Positions 29,139 to 37,821 are shown, numbered from the stretch's first letter. The stretch is DNA of 64,000 bases from M3007 sp044226205 (GCA_044226205.1 JBGAHL010000001.1:417878-481877), one strand, 5' to 3'. The notes: generated by a model from the sequence alone, not told the origin. Program-made: numbers and translations.

Positions 29139-29762
29139 TCAAATCGAGCCAAGTGTCTCTTTGAAAAACCAAAAGTCCTTGGTGGCGCGCACGTTGAAAT
29201 GCAAAAAAAGGAACAGGCCAAGTTCAAGAACAGCCATGCAGGCCATGATCCCGATGATCATGAACGGCTTGACCGGCACTTTGGCGAGCGTTTCGAGGGC
29301 GAGCGGAGGCAAACCCATGGCGGCCCGCAGCACCGAACGCCCCCTTTCACGATTCAGGTAGATCAAAATTCCAACCCAGATAAAATACAGAATCGCGCTC
29401 ATCAGCGGTCCGGGCGAAACCCCGTAGCAAATGTCGACGATAATGATATTCAGCATGATCGGAATCATGGATGCGAGGGCAAACAACTTTGTTTTTTCAA
29501 ACAACATCATGATACCCGTAAAGGCCTGCGACAGTCCGATAAACCAGAGGTAAAACAGCGAATACCCGAAAAACACCCAGGCAATATCGTGCGCTGTGGC
29601 CTGTACCAGCGTCTTGTTGCCTATTTCAGCAGGAATTTCACCGCGCAGAAAAAACTGGTCGCCAGCGAGTTTTCCCCAGCCATATACACTCATGGTCAGA
29701 AAAAGATAAATACGCATGGCGCGTTCGAGATTACCCTGAAAAACCGGAGACAATCTGGACAT
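29139..29762 (-). CDS. unrecognised membrane protein inside the kor operon
   Basis: A 207-residue integral membrane protein with about five hydrophobic segments (near residues 15-35, 58-85, 92-112, 122-140 and 168-188) and a short cytoplasmic RERGRSVLR loop. The first helix (YGWGKLAGDQFF) vaguely recalls DoxX-type proteins, which I treat as a weak hint. It starts 17 bases after the korA stop, so it is certainly in the operon, although 2-oxoacid oxidoreductases are soluble enzymes. It might anchor the enzyme, or be an unrelated passenger. Confidence 0.7.
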   Translation of the reverse strand: MSRLSPVFQGNLERAMRIYLFLTMSVYGWGKLAGDQFFLRGEIPAEIGNKTLVQATAHDIAWVFFGYSLFYLWFIGLSQAFTGIMMLFEKTKLFALASMIPIMLNIIIVDICYGVSPGPLMSAILYFIWVGILIYLNRERGRSVLRAAMGLPPLALETLAKVPVKPFMIIGIMACMAVLELGLFLFLHFNVRATKDFWFFKETLGSI

Positions 29763-29779
29763 AACGTGTTGTATTGGGG

Positions 29780-31636
29780 TTATTCGCTCAGTTCGATCAC
29801 TTTTTCCTCGCCGCCGCTTTTACGCGCCCGCAAACCGGGCAATACCTGCTTGCGGATCGTTTCGGCGGTGATGGGAAAACCGTCGTAGTTCAACACAGGC
29901 ACCAGTCGCAAAGGATTGACATCCAGTTCGTTGATGAGCAAGGAGCGCATCTGCGCATCGCGGTTTTGCTCCACGACGTACACCCTGTCGTGATGGGCGA
30001 TGAACTCACGCACCGTGTCATTAAACGGGATTGCCTTGATCCGAAGCGCATCGAGCGGCATGCCGTCGGCTTCCAGTTGATCGAGCGCTTCGAGCGCTGC
30101 GTAGGTCGAGGTTCCGAAGAAAATCATGCCGTCGCGGCTGCCCAGCTTTTCCTGATAAAGTTCGGGGGCAGGCACGTACTGCTCGGCAGTATGCCATTTT
30201 TTGATGAGGCGGTCCATGTTGCGCACATAGGGCTCGCCGTCTTCGGTGTAGCGGGCATATTCGTCGCGCGAGGTGCCCCGGGTAAAGAAGGAACCTTTGG
30301 TCGGGTGCGTGCCCGGCAAGGTGCGGTAGGTAATGCCGTCGCCGTCGCGGTCGAGATAGCGGCCGAATTGCTCGGTCAGGGCATCCAGATCGGCGGCATT
30401 AAGCACTTTACCACGGTCGTAGTGCCGGTTGTCGTCCCAGTGGAGGGCCGGCGTCAGGTGCTCGTTCATGCCCAGATCGAGGTCAGTCATGACCATCACC
30501 GGTGTTTGCAGGCGTTCTGCGAGGTCGAAAGCCGTTGTCGTGTGTTCAAAGCACTCGGTTGGAGTGCTCGGAAACAGCAGGATATGTTTGGTATCGCCAT
30601 GCGAGGCATAGGCCGCCAGCAAAATGTCGGACTGCTGCGTACGGGTCGGCATACCGGTCGAAGGGCCTGCGCGCTGTACGTCGATGAGCACCGTGGGGAT
30701 TTCGGCGAAATAGGCCAGCCCCAGAAATTCATTCATCAGCGAAACCCCCGGGCCGCTTGTGGCTGTGAAGGACCGCGCGCCGTTCCAGGCTGCGCCGATG
30801 ACCATACCGATCGCGGCCAATTCGTCCTCGGCTTGCACGATGGCGTAGTTGTTGCGGCCGGTAGCGCCGTCGTAACGCAATTTTTTAGCGTATTTGGCAA
30901 AAGAATCGGCTACCGAGGTAGAAGGGGTGATTGGGTACCAGGCCAGCACCGTGGCTCCTCCATACACCGCGCCAAGGCCGCAGGCGGTGTTTCCGCTGAG
31001 CATGATGCGGTCGCCGACCAGATCCCGGCGCTCTACACGCAACGGCAAAGGATAGTCGTAGTGCTGACGGATGTATTCGACGCCAAGGTCGAGCGCCTTG
31101 TGGTTGAGCGGGATCAGTTTTTCTTTTTTGCGGAACTGCTCGGAAATGAGGCCTTTAAACACCTCTATTTCCATGTCCAGCAAGGCGGCAAGCGCTCCGA
31201 TATAGATCACGTTTTTGAGCAAAAGGTGCGAACGCGGGTCGGTCGAAAAATGCTCGCGGCACAACTCGATCATCGGTATGCCGATGTAATGCAGGTCATC
31301 GCGAAACAGCCGTTTTTCAAGCGGTTTGGTATTGTCATAAATGAACCAGCCTCCCGGGCGAACGGAAGCCACGTCCTTTTCATAACTCTGTGCATTTACC
31401 GCCACCATAATATCGATGCCGGCCCGGCGCCCCAGATACCCTTTTTCATTTACCCGAACCTCAAACCAGGTCGGAAGCCCTTGAATATTGGACGGAAAAA
31501 TATTTTTGGGTGTCACGGGCACACCCATGCGAAAAACAGCTTTGGCAAAAAGTTCGTTGGCACTGGCCGAACCGGTGCCGTTCACATTGGCAAAACGAAC
31601 AACAAGATCATTGATCGTCGGACTGATATTTTGCAT
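29780..31636 (-). CDS. korA: 2-oxoacid:acceptor oxidoreductase alpha subunit (gamma-alpha fusion)
   Basis: A 618-residue subunit with a fused gamma domain at residues 1-190 (VVRFANVNGTGSASANELFA; GRRAGIDIMVAVNAQSYEKD) and the pyrimidine-binding alpha domain after it (GNTACGLGAVYGGATVLAWYPITPSTS near 225, key residues G-N-A-G-YPITPSTS; TSGPGVSLMNEFLGLAYFAEIP near 310). This gamma-alpha order is that of KorA-type 2-oxoglutarate:ferredoxin oxidoreductases. Together with KorB it makes acyl-CoA and reduced ferredoxin in the cytoplasm. The frame extends to 31699, but the ATG at 31636 precedes the recognisable domain. Succinyl-CoA formation is inferred, not proven; related enzymes use pyruvate or branched-chain oxoacids. 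Confidence 0.9.
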   Translation of the reverse strand: MQNISPTINDLVVRFANVNGTGSASANELFAKAVFRMGVPVTPKNIFPSNIQGLPTWFEVRVNEKGYLGRRAGIDIMVAVNAQSYEKDVASVRPGGWFIYDNTKPLEKRLFRDDLHYIGIPMIELCREHFSTDPRSHLLLKNVIYIGALAALLDMEIEVFKGLISEQFRKKEKLIPLNHKALDLGVEYIRQHYDYPLPLRVERRDLVGDRIMLSGNTACGLGAVYGGATVLAWYPITPSTSVADSFAKYAKKLRYDGATGRNNYAIVQAEDELAAIGMVIGAAWNGARSFTATSGPGVSLMNEFLGLAYFAEIPTVLIDVQRAGPSTGMPTRTQQSDILLAAYASHGDTKHILLFPSTPTECFEHTTTAFDLAERLQTPVMVMTDLDLGMNEHLTPALHWDDNRHYDRGKVLNAADLDALTEQFGRYLDRDGDGITYRTLPGTHPTKGSFFTRGTSRDEYARYTEDGEPYVRNMDRLIKKWHTAEQYVPAPELYQEKLGSRDGMIFFGTSTYAALEALDQLEADGMPLDALRIKAIPFNDTVREFIAHHDRVYVVEQNRDAQMRSLLINELDVNPLRLVPVLNYDGFPITAETIRKQVLPGLRARKSGGEEKVIELSE

Positions 31637-31774
31637 TTTGGAAGCAATAATTTGTAAAAAAACTGTCCTTAAACAGCGAGGCTTTTGATGCCCGCCCAAA
31701 CGTACAGATTCTGCCGAATTGTTAAGGGGGAAAAGAAAAATTTGGTCAATATTTCCGCCTTTCCCCGAGGTATT

Positions 31775-33313
31775 TCAGCGCAAACCAGCCCTTCGGGCCA
31801 GTCGCGTCCTGTATTCTTCCAGTAAAGCCCAATAGCGCAGCCCAGTGGCCTGTGTTGCCTTTTTCCGGTGCTGCTGCCACTCGAGCAGCGCCACTTTGAG
31901 GCGCACATTGGCGCGGTAGGCTTTGTAAAAAAGGAACAACAACAACTCGTCCGATCCGACCCGGTAATTGTTGGCGGCATTGTAGGTATTCATCAACTGA
32001 ATTGCCAGTTCGGGCTGGTCGTTGGCGTCGAGGTCCATGCACAAAAAAGCGAGGTCGCTGAAACTGTCGATTTTCCGGAAATGCGGATTGAACTCGATGC
32101 AGTCGAAAACCACCGGCCCTTCGGGCAGCAGGAAAATATTCCGGGCGTGCAAATCGCCGTGCCCATCTACCCAGCGTTCGTTTTCAATACGTTGCCGGAT
32201 CAAAGGTTCCAGCCGTTCGAACAAGGGTTTCAACTGATTTCGCCAGCTTTGAAAAAGGTCGGCAGCCCGCTCTCCCAGCATCTCCAGCGCGGTTGGCTCC
32301 AGTTCGAAAAGCGCTTCAAAATCGCGCATTGCATCGCCGGGCTGGTAGTTGACCGCTCCCGGCGCCAGGGTATTTTCCCGATGAAAGCGGGCGATGAGGC
32401 GCCCGAGCCGGTCCATGTCAGCCCTTGTCACAGCATGTTCGGCCAACAAACGATCCATCTGAAAACGGTTGTCCAGCCGCCGCATTTGCACGGCGTAATC
32501 GATCGGTTCGGTCACCGGCTCGCCAATCCTGATCTGTCCTGCCGGGTCGGTTCCGATCGGCAGCACATCCAGGTAAATTTCGGGGGCAAGGCGGCGATTG
32601 AGGCGCAATTCTTCCCTGCAAAAATGCAGCCGTTGCCCCGGCGTTCGAAAGTCGAGAAAAGGCAAACGAACAGCCTTTTTGATTTTAAAAGCGAAATCCC
32701 GGGCAAGAATGACCCATGAAATGTGGGTTTCCAGCATCGATGCTTCGCCCGGGTGGCCGGGAAAACGCTCGTCCCGCACGATTTCGCGCAGCTGAGCCTC
32801 CGTCACACGGGGCATTTCGCGGGCGGCGTAGCGCGCCACAGCCCGTACCTGTTCGGGCAAGGGCAGCCGATCGGTTCGGATGATCAGATGGGGATCGGTC
32901 AGGGGCTCGTACGCGGCTTTTATTTTTTGGTAAACAGCAAAATCAGCTTCGCTGTCGGGGCGTGCCTGCCCCACCCTTTCCCGCACAAGAGCCTCGTCGG
33001 CCATCACTTCAATCCAGTGTAATGCGGCCCCGCAATCGGCCGCGATTTGTCGGAAGGGTTGTCGGATCGATTCGAGGTAAAAAGTGCTGTCAACAACGAC
33101 GGTTTGCCCGGCCAACAGCGTTTCGCGTGTTTTTTCGAGCAATGTTGTATAAACCCTGGCCTTGTCTTCGGGTTGGTAGTGCCCCCGCAAACCCAGCGAT
33201 TCCCTGACCGCATCGCTGTTGAAATGCCTGGCAGCAGCCTGCTCGCAAAATGCTTTTGCAAGGGTGGTTTTGCCGGCGCCGGGCAACCCGCTGATCAAAA
33301 TCAGATCGGCCAT
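31775..33313 (-). CDS. AAA/zeta-like kinase fused to aminoglycoside-phosphotransferase-like domain
   Basis: A 512-residue two-domain cytoplasmic protein. Residues 1-175 are a P-loop kinase: ISGLPGAGKTTLAKAF (Walker A) near 6, and VVVDSTFY near 75 where Walker B is expected. Residues 180-512 resemble the phosphotransferase part of COG2187 proteins, with FAFKIKKAVRLPFLDF near 220, the Brenner-like catalytic loop GHGDLHARNIFL near 400, and the metal-binding VFDCIEFN after it. In most relatives I know, the P-loop domain follows the phosphotransferase domain; here it precedes it. The start at 33313 places Walker A at the N-terminus; upstream codons are not conserved-looking. The substrate is unknown. 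Confidence 0.82.
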   Translation of the reverse strand: MADLILISGLPGAGKTTLAKAFCEQAAARHFNSDAVRESLGLRGHYQPEDKARVYTTLLEKTRETLLAGQTVVVDSTFYLESIRQPFRQIAADCGAALHWIEVMADEALVRERVGQARPDSEADFAVYQKIKAAYEPLTDPHLIIRTDRLPLPEQVRAVARYAAREMPRVTEAQLREIVRDERFPGHPGEASMLETHISWVILARDFAFKIKKAVRLPFLDFRTPGQRLHFCREELRLNRRLAPEIYLDVLPIGTDPAGQIRIGEPVTEPIDYAVQMRRLDNRFQMDRLLAEHAVTRADMDRLGRLIARFHRENTLAPGAVNYQPGDAMRDFEALFELEPTALEMLGERAADLFQSWRNQLKPLFERLEPLIRQRIENERWVDGHGDLHARNIFLLPEGPVVFDCIEFNPHFRKIDSFSDLAFLCMDLDANDQPELAIQLMNTYNAANNYRVGSDELLLFLFYKAYRANVRLKVALLEWQQHRKKATQATGLRYWALLEEYRTRLARRAGLR

Positions 33314-33602
33314 GTGAATCAGGTGCGAATCGTTTGGACAATTTGCCAAAGATCGGTCAAATGGAAGCGGGACCGACTGACAACTCTCAACACTCGACCT
33401 GACCTGCATCAGAGCGACCGGCCCCAGTTCCTTGAAACATTTGCAGAAGAAAGCGCCAGTTTTTCCAGGCACAAAGGCTTTCTAATTCATCATAATCACC
33501 TGAAACCAGTTGATAGAAAAACAAGCGGTCGAGGATTCGCCAGAAGCGCGGCTCACCAATCTATCACCTTGTTATTGACCGTAAAAAAGACTGATCCTGA
33601 TC

Positions 33603-34025
33603 ATGAAAAATGAATCCATCACCACCCTGATGACAAAAAACGTGGTGACCATCGAACTGAAAGAGTCCCTGGAAAAAGCGCAGGCCCTGATGCAACATCA
33701 TCATATCCGTCACTTGCCGGTTTTGAAAAAAGGTCAGCTCGTCGGCATGTTGAGCATGACCGATCTGATGCGCCTTAGTTTTTCCGACAATTTCGGCGAA
33801 CTGGAATCCGACGCCGATGTGGCGATTTTCAAAATGCTGGGCATCCGCCACGTCATGAAACAACACCCGGAAACCATTACCACAGGGCAAAGTATCCGCG
33901 AGGCAGCCGAAATACTCGCCAACCGGGAGTTTCATGCTTTGCCGGTTCTGGAAGCCGATAAAGTAGTCGGTATCGTCACGACCACCGACCTGATTCGGTA
34001 TTTCCTGAACCAGCTGGACTATTGA
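33603..34025 (+). CDS. paired CBS domain protein
   Basis: A 140-residue protein made of two CBS motifs, residues 5-65 (LMTKNVVTIELKESLEKAQ ... HLPVLKKGQLVGMLSMTDLMR; key residues T-D near 53) and 80-137 (VMKQHPETITTGQSIREAA ... ALPVLEADKVVGIVTTTDLIR). Such stand-alone modules bind adenine nucleotides such as AMP, ATP or SAM and act as cytoplasmic energy sensors. There is no attached enzyme domain. The stretch 33314-33602 before it holds only a divergent promoter region. A 34061 gene follows 35 bases later in the same direction and may be co-regulated. Confidence 0.9.
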   Translation: MKNESITTLMTKNVVTIELKESLEKAQALMQHHHIRHLPVLKKGQLVGMLSMTDLMRLSFSDNFGELESDADVAIFKMLGIRHVMKQHPETITTGQSIREAAEILANREFHALPVLEADKVVGIVTTTDLIRYFLNQLDY

Positions 34026-34060
34026 AAGGAACCCATCCCTTCATTTAAATAAAACTGAAT

Positions 34061-34483
34061 ATGACAACCGTGCAAACAGGCATCTGGCTTGATTTCCGCG
34101 ATGCCTACGTCGTTTCCATAAGCGAGAACGGTGAAGCCTATATCCGGCATTTTCGTTCCGAAATCCACCACGAAGAAACCAAAGGCGGCTCGCGTTCCAA
34201 GTCGCCGTGGGGGCCTCAGTTTTCACCCGCCGACGATGTCAACCTCGAACGCGACAAACACGCCGAACACCGTTTTTTCCAAAAAATCATTGAAAGTATA
34301 GGCCCAGACACGGAAGAAATCGTTGTGTTCGGACCAGCCGAAGCCAAAATTGGCCTGAAAAAAGCCATCGAAAGCATCAAACACTACAAACCCCGCCTTT
34401 GCGCTGTTTTACCCTCCGACTACCTCACCCAAAACGAAATGGTAGCGCTGATGCGCAACTTTTTTATGAACCCAGACCGGTAG
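34061..34483 (+). CDS. conserved hypothetical protein, possibly eRF1/host-attachment-like
   Basis: A 140-residue soluble protein. The beginning GIWLDFRDAYVVSISENGEA and the later VVFGPAEAKIGLKKAIES stretch near residue 90 resemble the small eRF1-domain-like proteins (also called host-attachment family) found in many bacteria, where an N-terminal G-I-W-x-D strand is followed by a V-V-x-G-x-G/P-x-A-K turn. This assignment is tentative. The middle is charged and probably flexible. Its TAG stop at 34481-34483 is immediately followed by a GATTGAA-type tandem repeat. A CBS protein gene lies just upstream. Confidence 0.65.
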   Translation: MTTVQTGIWLDFRDAYVVSISENGEAYIRHFRSEIHHEETKGGSRSKSPWGPQFSPADDVNLERDKHAEHRFFQKIIESIGPDTEEIVVFGPAEAKIGLKKAIESIKHYKPRLCAVLPSDYLTQNEMVALMRNFFMNPDR

Positions 34484-34566
34484 ATTGAAGATTGAAGATT
34501 GAAGATTTAAGATTGAAGATTGAAGATTGATGAATTCGTGAATCATCAATCTTCAATTTTCAATTT
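34484..34566. repeat. GATTGAA heptamer tandem repeat with inverted half
   Basis: Repeated GATTGAA/GATTTAA units run from 34484 to about 34530, then a short centre near GAATTCGTGAATC, then the complementary form CATCAATCTTCAATTTTCAA to about 34566. The array can fold into a hairpin. It starts on the base after one gene's stop and contains the lspA stop codon (complement of 34560-34562), so it fills the whole convergent gap and could serve as a terminator. Confidence 0.85.
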
Positions 34567-35054
34567 TTATACGCTCGCCAGGCTTGATCGAGAAAAAGGC
34601 AAATTACGCCGGTCGTGATCGATACATCGGCAAAGTTGAAGATGCCGGTTTTCAGCACACCGAACTGTACGAACAGAAAGTCGGTAACGGAGCCGTATAA
34701 AAACCGGTCGACCATATTGCCCAGACCGCCGCCGATGATACAACTCAGGCTGAACAGCCCGATACGGCTGAGGCCCGAAGGTTTGAGCAACCACCACATA
34801 GAGCCGACCAGCAAAAGCAGAGGCAATCCAAGCAGAAATACGTACCTGGCGGCCTCGGGCAATTGGTCGCCCATGCTCAGAAAAGCGCCGGAATTTTCCA
34901 CCTTGGTCAGGACAAGATGCCCCTGGAAAAAGTGCTGCCGATCATAGTCGGGGATATTTTCGCGCACCAGCGCTTTCGATACCTGATCGCAACCTGCATT
35001 GATCAAAATGACGACCAGCAAGGCAGCAAAGTGGTACCCTCGTTTCCAATTCAT
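34560..35054 (-). CDS. lspA: lipoprotein signal peptidase (signal peptidase II)
   Basis: A 164-residue inner-membrane aspartic protease that cleaves the signal peptide of prolipoproteins after lipid attachment. Four membrane helices are visible. The catalytic Asp residues are D116 in GNMVDRFLYGSVTDF and D143 in FNFADVSI, with the expected 27-residue spacing; the conserved N-terminal DQVSKALV and the VENSGAFLS motif are present too. It would process the several lipoproteins predicted in this window. It starts 30 bases after the stop of the FAD/Fe-S oxidoreductase gene and may share its transcript. Its stop codon lies within the GATTGAA repeat. Confidence 0.95.
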   Translation of the reverse strand: MNWKRGYHFAALLVVILINAGCDQVSKALVRENIPDYDRQHFFQGHLVLTKVENSGAFLSMGDQLPEAARYVFLLGLPLLLLVGSMWWLLKPSGLSRIGLFSLSCIIGGGLGNMVDRFLYGSVTDFLFVQFGVLKTGIFNFADVSITTGVICLFLDQAWRAYKN

Positions 35055-35084
35055 AGGCTAATTATTTGTAAATGAACAGGTTAA

Positions 35085-36965
35085 TTATACAAGTTCGTGG
35101 TAGCAAACATGCCCGGCCTTGGTTACCTGATACAGATACTTCTTCATATCCCAGGCGGCTGTCGGGCAACGTTCGGCGCAGAGGCCGCAGTGCAGACACA
35201 CATTTTCGTCTTTGATCATGACGCGGCCCGTGGGCAGATTGTCGGAAACGTACAAGTCCTGTGTAAGATTGTGCGCAGGCGCCGACAGGCGGGTACGGAG
35301 CTCGTCTTCCTCGCCATCGAGGGTAAACGTGATGCAGGAAGTCGGGCAAATATCGACACAGGCATCGCATTCGATGCAAAGCGAGCGGGTGAAGACCGTC
35401 TGGACGTCGCAATTGAGGCAACGCTGCGCTTCGTGAAAACCCGTGTCGGGCGAGAAGCCGAGTTCGACTTCGAAGGTGCGGCTTTTGAGCGCCACTTCAT
35501 TGGCCGCATGCGGCACGGCAAAGCGTTTGTCGTCGGAAATCGGGCTGTCGTAACTCCATTCGTGAATGCCCATTTTTTGAGCCACCAGATTGGTGGTGGG
35601 CGGCAGGCGGTCGGCTTTCAGGTCGAGCCCCTGACAGAACAGATCGATGGACACGGCTGCCTGGTGGCCGTGCGCCACGGCGGTAATGACGTTTTTGGGT
35701 CCCAGTGCAGCGTCGCCGCCGAAAAACACGTTGGGAACCGTGGAGGCAAAAGTTTGCGGGTCGATCACCGGCATGCCCCATTTGTCAAATTCAAGGCCGA
35801 GGTCGCGTTCGATCCAGGGGAAAGAATTTTCCTGACCAATAGCGACCAGCACATCATCGGCTTCGAAAAACACGAGCGGTTCGCCTGTGGGTTCGAGGCG
35901 GCGTTTGCCATTGGCGTCGTACACCGCCGCGACTTTTTCAAAACGCATGCCCGTGAGTTTGCCGTTTTCGATGACAAACTCCTTGGGAACGTGGTTGTTG
36001 TAAATCGGAATGTCCTCCCGCTGGGCGTCTTCAATTTCCCAGGGGCTGGCTTTCATTTCTTCAAAGGGGCTGCGCACCACGACTTTCACCTCCGCTCCGC
36101 CGAGGCGGCGGGCCGTCCGGCAGCAGTCCATGGCAGTATTGCCGCCACCCAGCACCAGCACGCGACGGCCTACGGTCGACGTATGTTCGAAGGCAACGCT
36201 CGCCAGCCAGTCGATCCCGACATGCACATTTTTACCGGCTTCCTTGCGGCCCGGAATGTCGAGGTCGCGGCCCTTTGGGGCGCCTGTGCCGACAAAAACA
36301 GCATCGTAGCCTTTGTTCAAAACCTCGCGCAGGCTGCTGACGTAGTGGTTGAAGTGCGTATGAATACCCAGCCGCAGCACAAAACCGACTTCTTCGTCGA
36401 GCACGTGCTCGGGCAGGCGAAAAGCCGGAATTTGGCTGCGCATCATGCCCCCGCCTTTCGAAAGTTCGTCGTAGAGGTCGATCTGGTAGCCCAGGGGCGC
36501 CAGGTCGCGGGCGACGGTGAGGGAAGCAGGGCCGGCGCCGATCAGTGCGACGCGTTTGCCGTTGGAAGGGAAAGGGCCTTGCGGCATGTATTCCAGCACG
36601 TCGTCCTTGTTGTCGGCAGCCACCCTTTTGAGGCGGCAGATGGCCACGGGTTTTTCTTCCACACGGCCGCGGCGGCAGGCAGGTTCGCAGGGACGGTCGC
36701 AGGTGCGCCCCAGCACGCCGGGGAACACATTGGACTCCCAGTTGACCATGTAGGCCTCCGAGTAGCGGCCGGCCGCGATAAGGCGAATATATTCCGGCAC
36801 AGGCGTGTGCGCCGGGCAGGCATATTGACAATCAACTACTTTATGAAAGTATTCCGGATCTTGAATATTGGTCGGTTGCACAGCAAAAAATGGATTTTTC
36901 TCAACAATCGGATGAGCGGGTAAATATGCAATGTTTGTCGGCAACCGCTCCAACTTTTTTTCCAT
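35085..36965 (-). CDS. FAD/NAD(P) oxidoreductase with iron-sulfur domains, GltD-like
   Basis: A 626-residue cytoplasmic oxidoreductase. An N-terminal Fe-S domain like that of glutamate synthase small subunit (CQYACPAHTPVPEYI near residue 47; CDRPCEPACRRGRVEEKPVAI near 89) precedes an FAD-binding fold (RVALIGAGPASLTVARDL near 138) and an NAD(P)-binding fold (RVLVLGGGNTAMDCCR near 256). Beyond about 440 there are more clusters: CLNCDVQ, a ferredoxin motif CIECDACVDICPTSC near 527, and CLHCGLCAERCPTAAWD near 590. It probably moves electrons between NAD(P)H and ferredoxin, so it could serve the ferredoxin-linked Kor enzyme 3.5 kb away (inference). I choose the ATG at 36965 because GGGAGAG precedes it. 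Confidence 0.85.
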   Translation of the reverse strand: MEKKLERLPTNIAYLPAHPIVEKNPFFAVQPTNIQDPEYFHKVVDCQYACPAHTPVPEYIRLIAAGRYSEAYMVNWESNVFPGVLGRTCDRPCEPACRRGRVEEKPVAICRLKRVAADNKDDVLEYMPQGPFPSNGKRVALIGAGPASLTVARDLAPLGYQIDLYDELSKGGGMMRSQIPAFRLPEHVLDEEVGFVLRLGIHTHFNHYVSSLREVLNKGYDAVFVGTGAPKGRDLDIPGRKEAGKNVHVGIDWLASVAFEHTSTVGRRVLVLGGGNTAMDCCRTARRLGGAEVKVVVRSPFEEMKASPWEIEDAQREDIPIYNNHVPKEFVIENGKLTGMRFEKVAAVYDANGKRRLEPTGEPLVFFEADDVLVAIGQENSFPWIERDLGLEFDKWGMPVIDPQTFASTVPNVFFGGDAALGPKNVITAVAHGHQAAVSIDLFCQGLDLKADRLPPTTNLVAQKMGIHEWSYDSPISDDKRFAVPHAANEVALKSRTFEVELGFSPDTGFHEAQRCLNCDVQTVFTRSLCIECDACVDICPTSCITFTLDGEEDELRTRLSAPAHNLTQDLYVSDNLPTGRVMIKDENVCLHCGLCAERCPTAAWDMKKYLYQVTKAGHVCYHELV

Positions 36966-37056
36966 AAAATGCAACTCTCCCAAAATTGCAGCCAATGCAG
37001 CCGGTCCCGCTCGGGCGAACTATCTTCGCCCCCGTTTTTGAACCATAACTACCCAC

Positions 37057-37722
37057 ATGCTCGACCTGATTCATCAGTTTTTTGATTTCATTCTGCACCT
37101 CGACAAATACCTGGAAGATATCGTACGGGAGTACGAATTGATGACCTACCTGATACTCGCCCTGATCATTTTTTGCGAAACCGGCCTTGTGGTCACCCCG
37201 ATTTTGCCGGGCGATTCCCTCCTGTTTGCCGCCGGCCTTATCACGGCCAAAACCGGCATCCTCAACATCTGGCTGCTGATCCCGCTGCTTTTTATGGCGG
37301 CTATCCTGGGCGACAATACCAATTATTTTTTCGGGCGATACCTGGGCAACAGGGTCTTCACCCGCGACTACTGGTTTTTGAAAAGAAAATACATCGACCA
37401 GACGCAGGAGTTTTATGAAAAATACGGTGGCCGCACCCTGGTCATCGCGCGTTTCGTACCCATTGTGCGCACTTTTGCGCCCTTCGTGGCCGGCGTCGGC
37501 AATATGGCTTACCAGCGGTTTATCGGCTACTGCGTCGCCGGCGGCATTCTCTGGGTGTCTGCGCTCACCCTGGCCGGTTATTATTTCGGCCAAATTCCGT
37601 TTGTCAAAAACAACTTCGAACTCGTCATTTTCGGCATCATCGGGATTTCGCTCCTGCCGATTGTCGTGGAAGTGATCAAAGCCAAACTCAGAAGCCGGAA
37701 AGCGGCAAAACAGAAAAAATAA
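37057..37722 (+). CDS. DedA family membrane protein
   Basis: A 221-residue DedA (VTT/SNARE-associated) inner-membrane protein. Family members are lipid scramblases or flippases, some recycling undecaprenyl phosphate or phosphatidylethanolamine. Diagnostic motifs: FCETGLVVTPILPGDSLLFAAG near residue 40 (key residues E-G-PILPGDS), the GDNTNYFFGRYLG block near 87, and ARFVPIVRTFAPFVAGVGNM near 131, with essential acidic and basic residues (E, D, R). A C-terminal basic tail ends KLRSRKAAKQKK. Start ATG at 37057. The substrate of this paralogue is not known. Confidence 0.92.
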   Translation: MLDLIHQFFDFILHLDKYLEDIVREYELMTYLILALIIFCETGLVVTPILPGDSLLFAAGLITAKTGILNIWLLIPLLFMAAILGDNTNYFFGRYLGNRVFTRDYWFLKRKYIDQTQEFYEKYGGRTLVIARFVPIVRTFAPFVAGVGNMAYQRFIGYCVAGGILWVSALTLAGYYFGQIPFVKNNFELVIFGIIGISLLPIVVEVIKAKLRSRKAAKQKK

Positions 37723-37737
37723 CCCGCTTGTACCCGT

Positions 37738-37798
37738 TTCACCGCAAAGACGCGGAGACGCAAAGGGTTCGCGAATTTCTCTGCGTCTTTGCGGTGAA
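37738..37798. repeat. inverted repeat of the CACCGCAAAGACGC type
   Basis: TTCACCGCAAAGACGCGGAG (37738-37757) pairs with CTCTGCGTCTTTGCGGTGAA (37779-37798) with a single mismatch. Similar intergenic palindromes built on CACCGCAAAGACGC occur in many unrelated bacterial genomes. Here it lies between the converging DedA and META-lipoprotein genes and probably acts as a terminator. Confidence 0.85.
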
Positions 37799-37821
37799 AA
37801 TGCTTTGCTTTTTGAGGGCGG

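Noticed and set aside
34484..34566. CRISPR-like array
   Set aside because: Units are contiguous seven-base repeats with no spacers; the same holds for the arrays at 11591, 39717 and 58578.
35097..36923. 608-codon open frame antisense to the FAD/Fe-S oxidoreductase
   Set aside because: The minus-strand protein has several cluster and dinucleotide motifs; the antisense frame has none.
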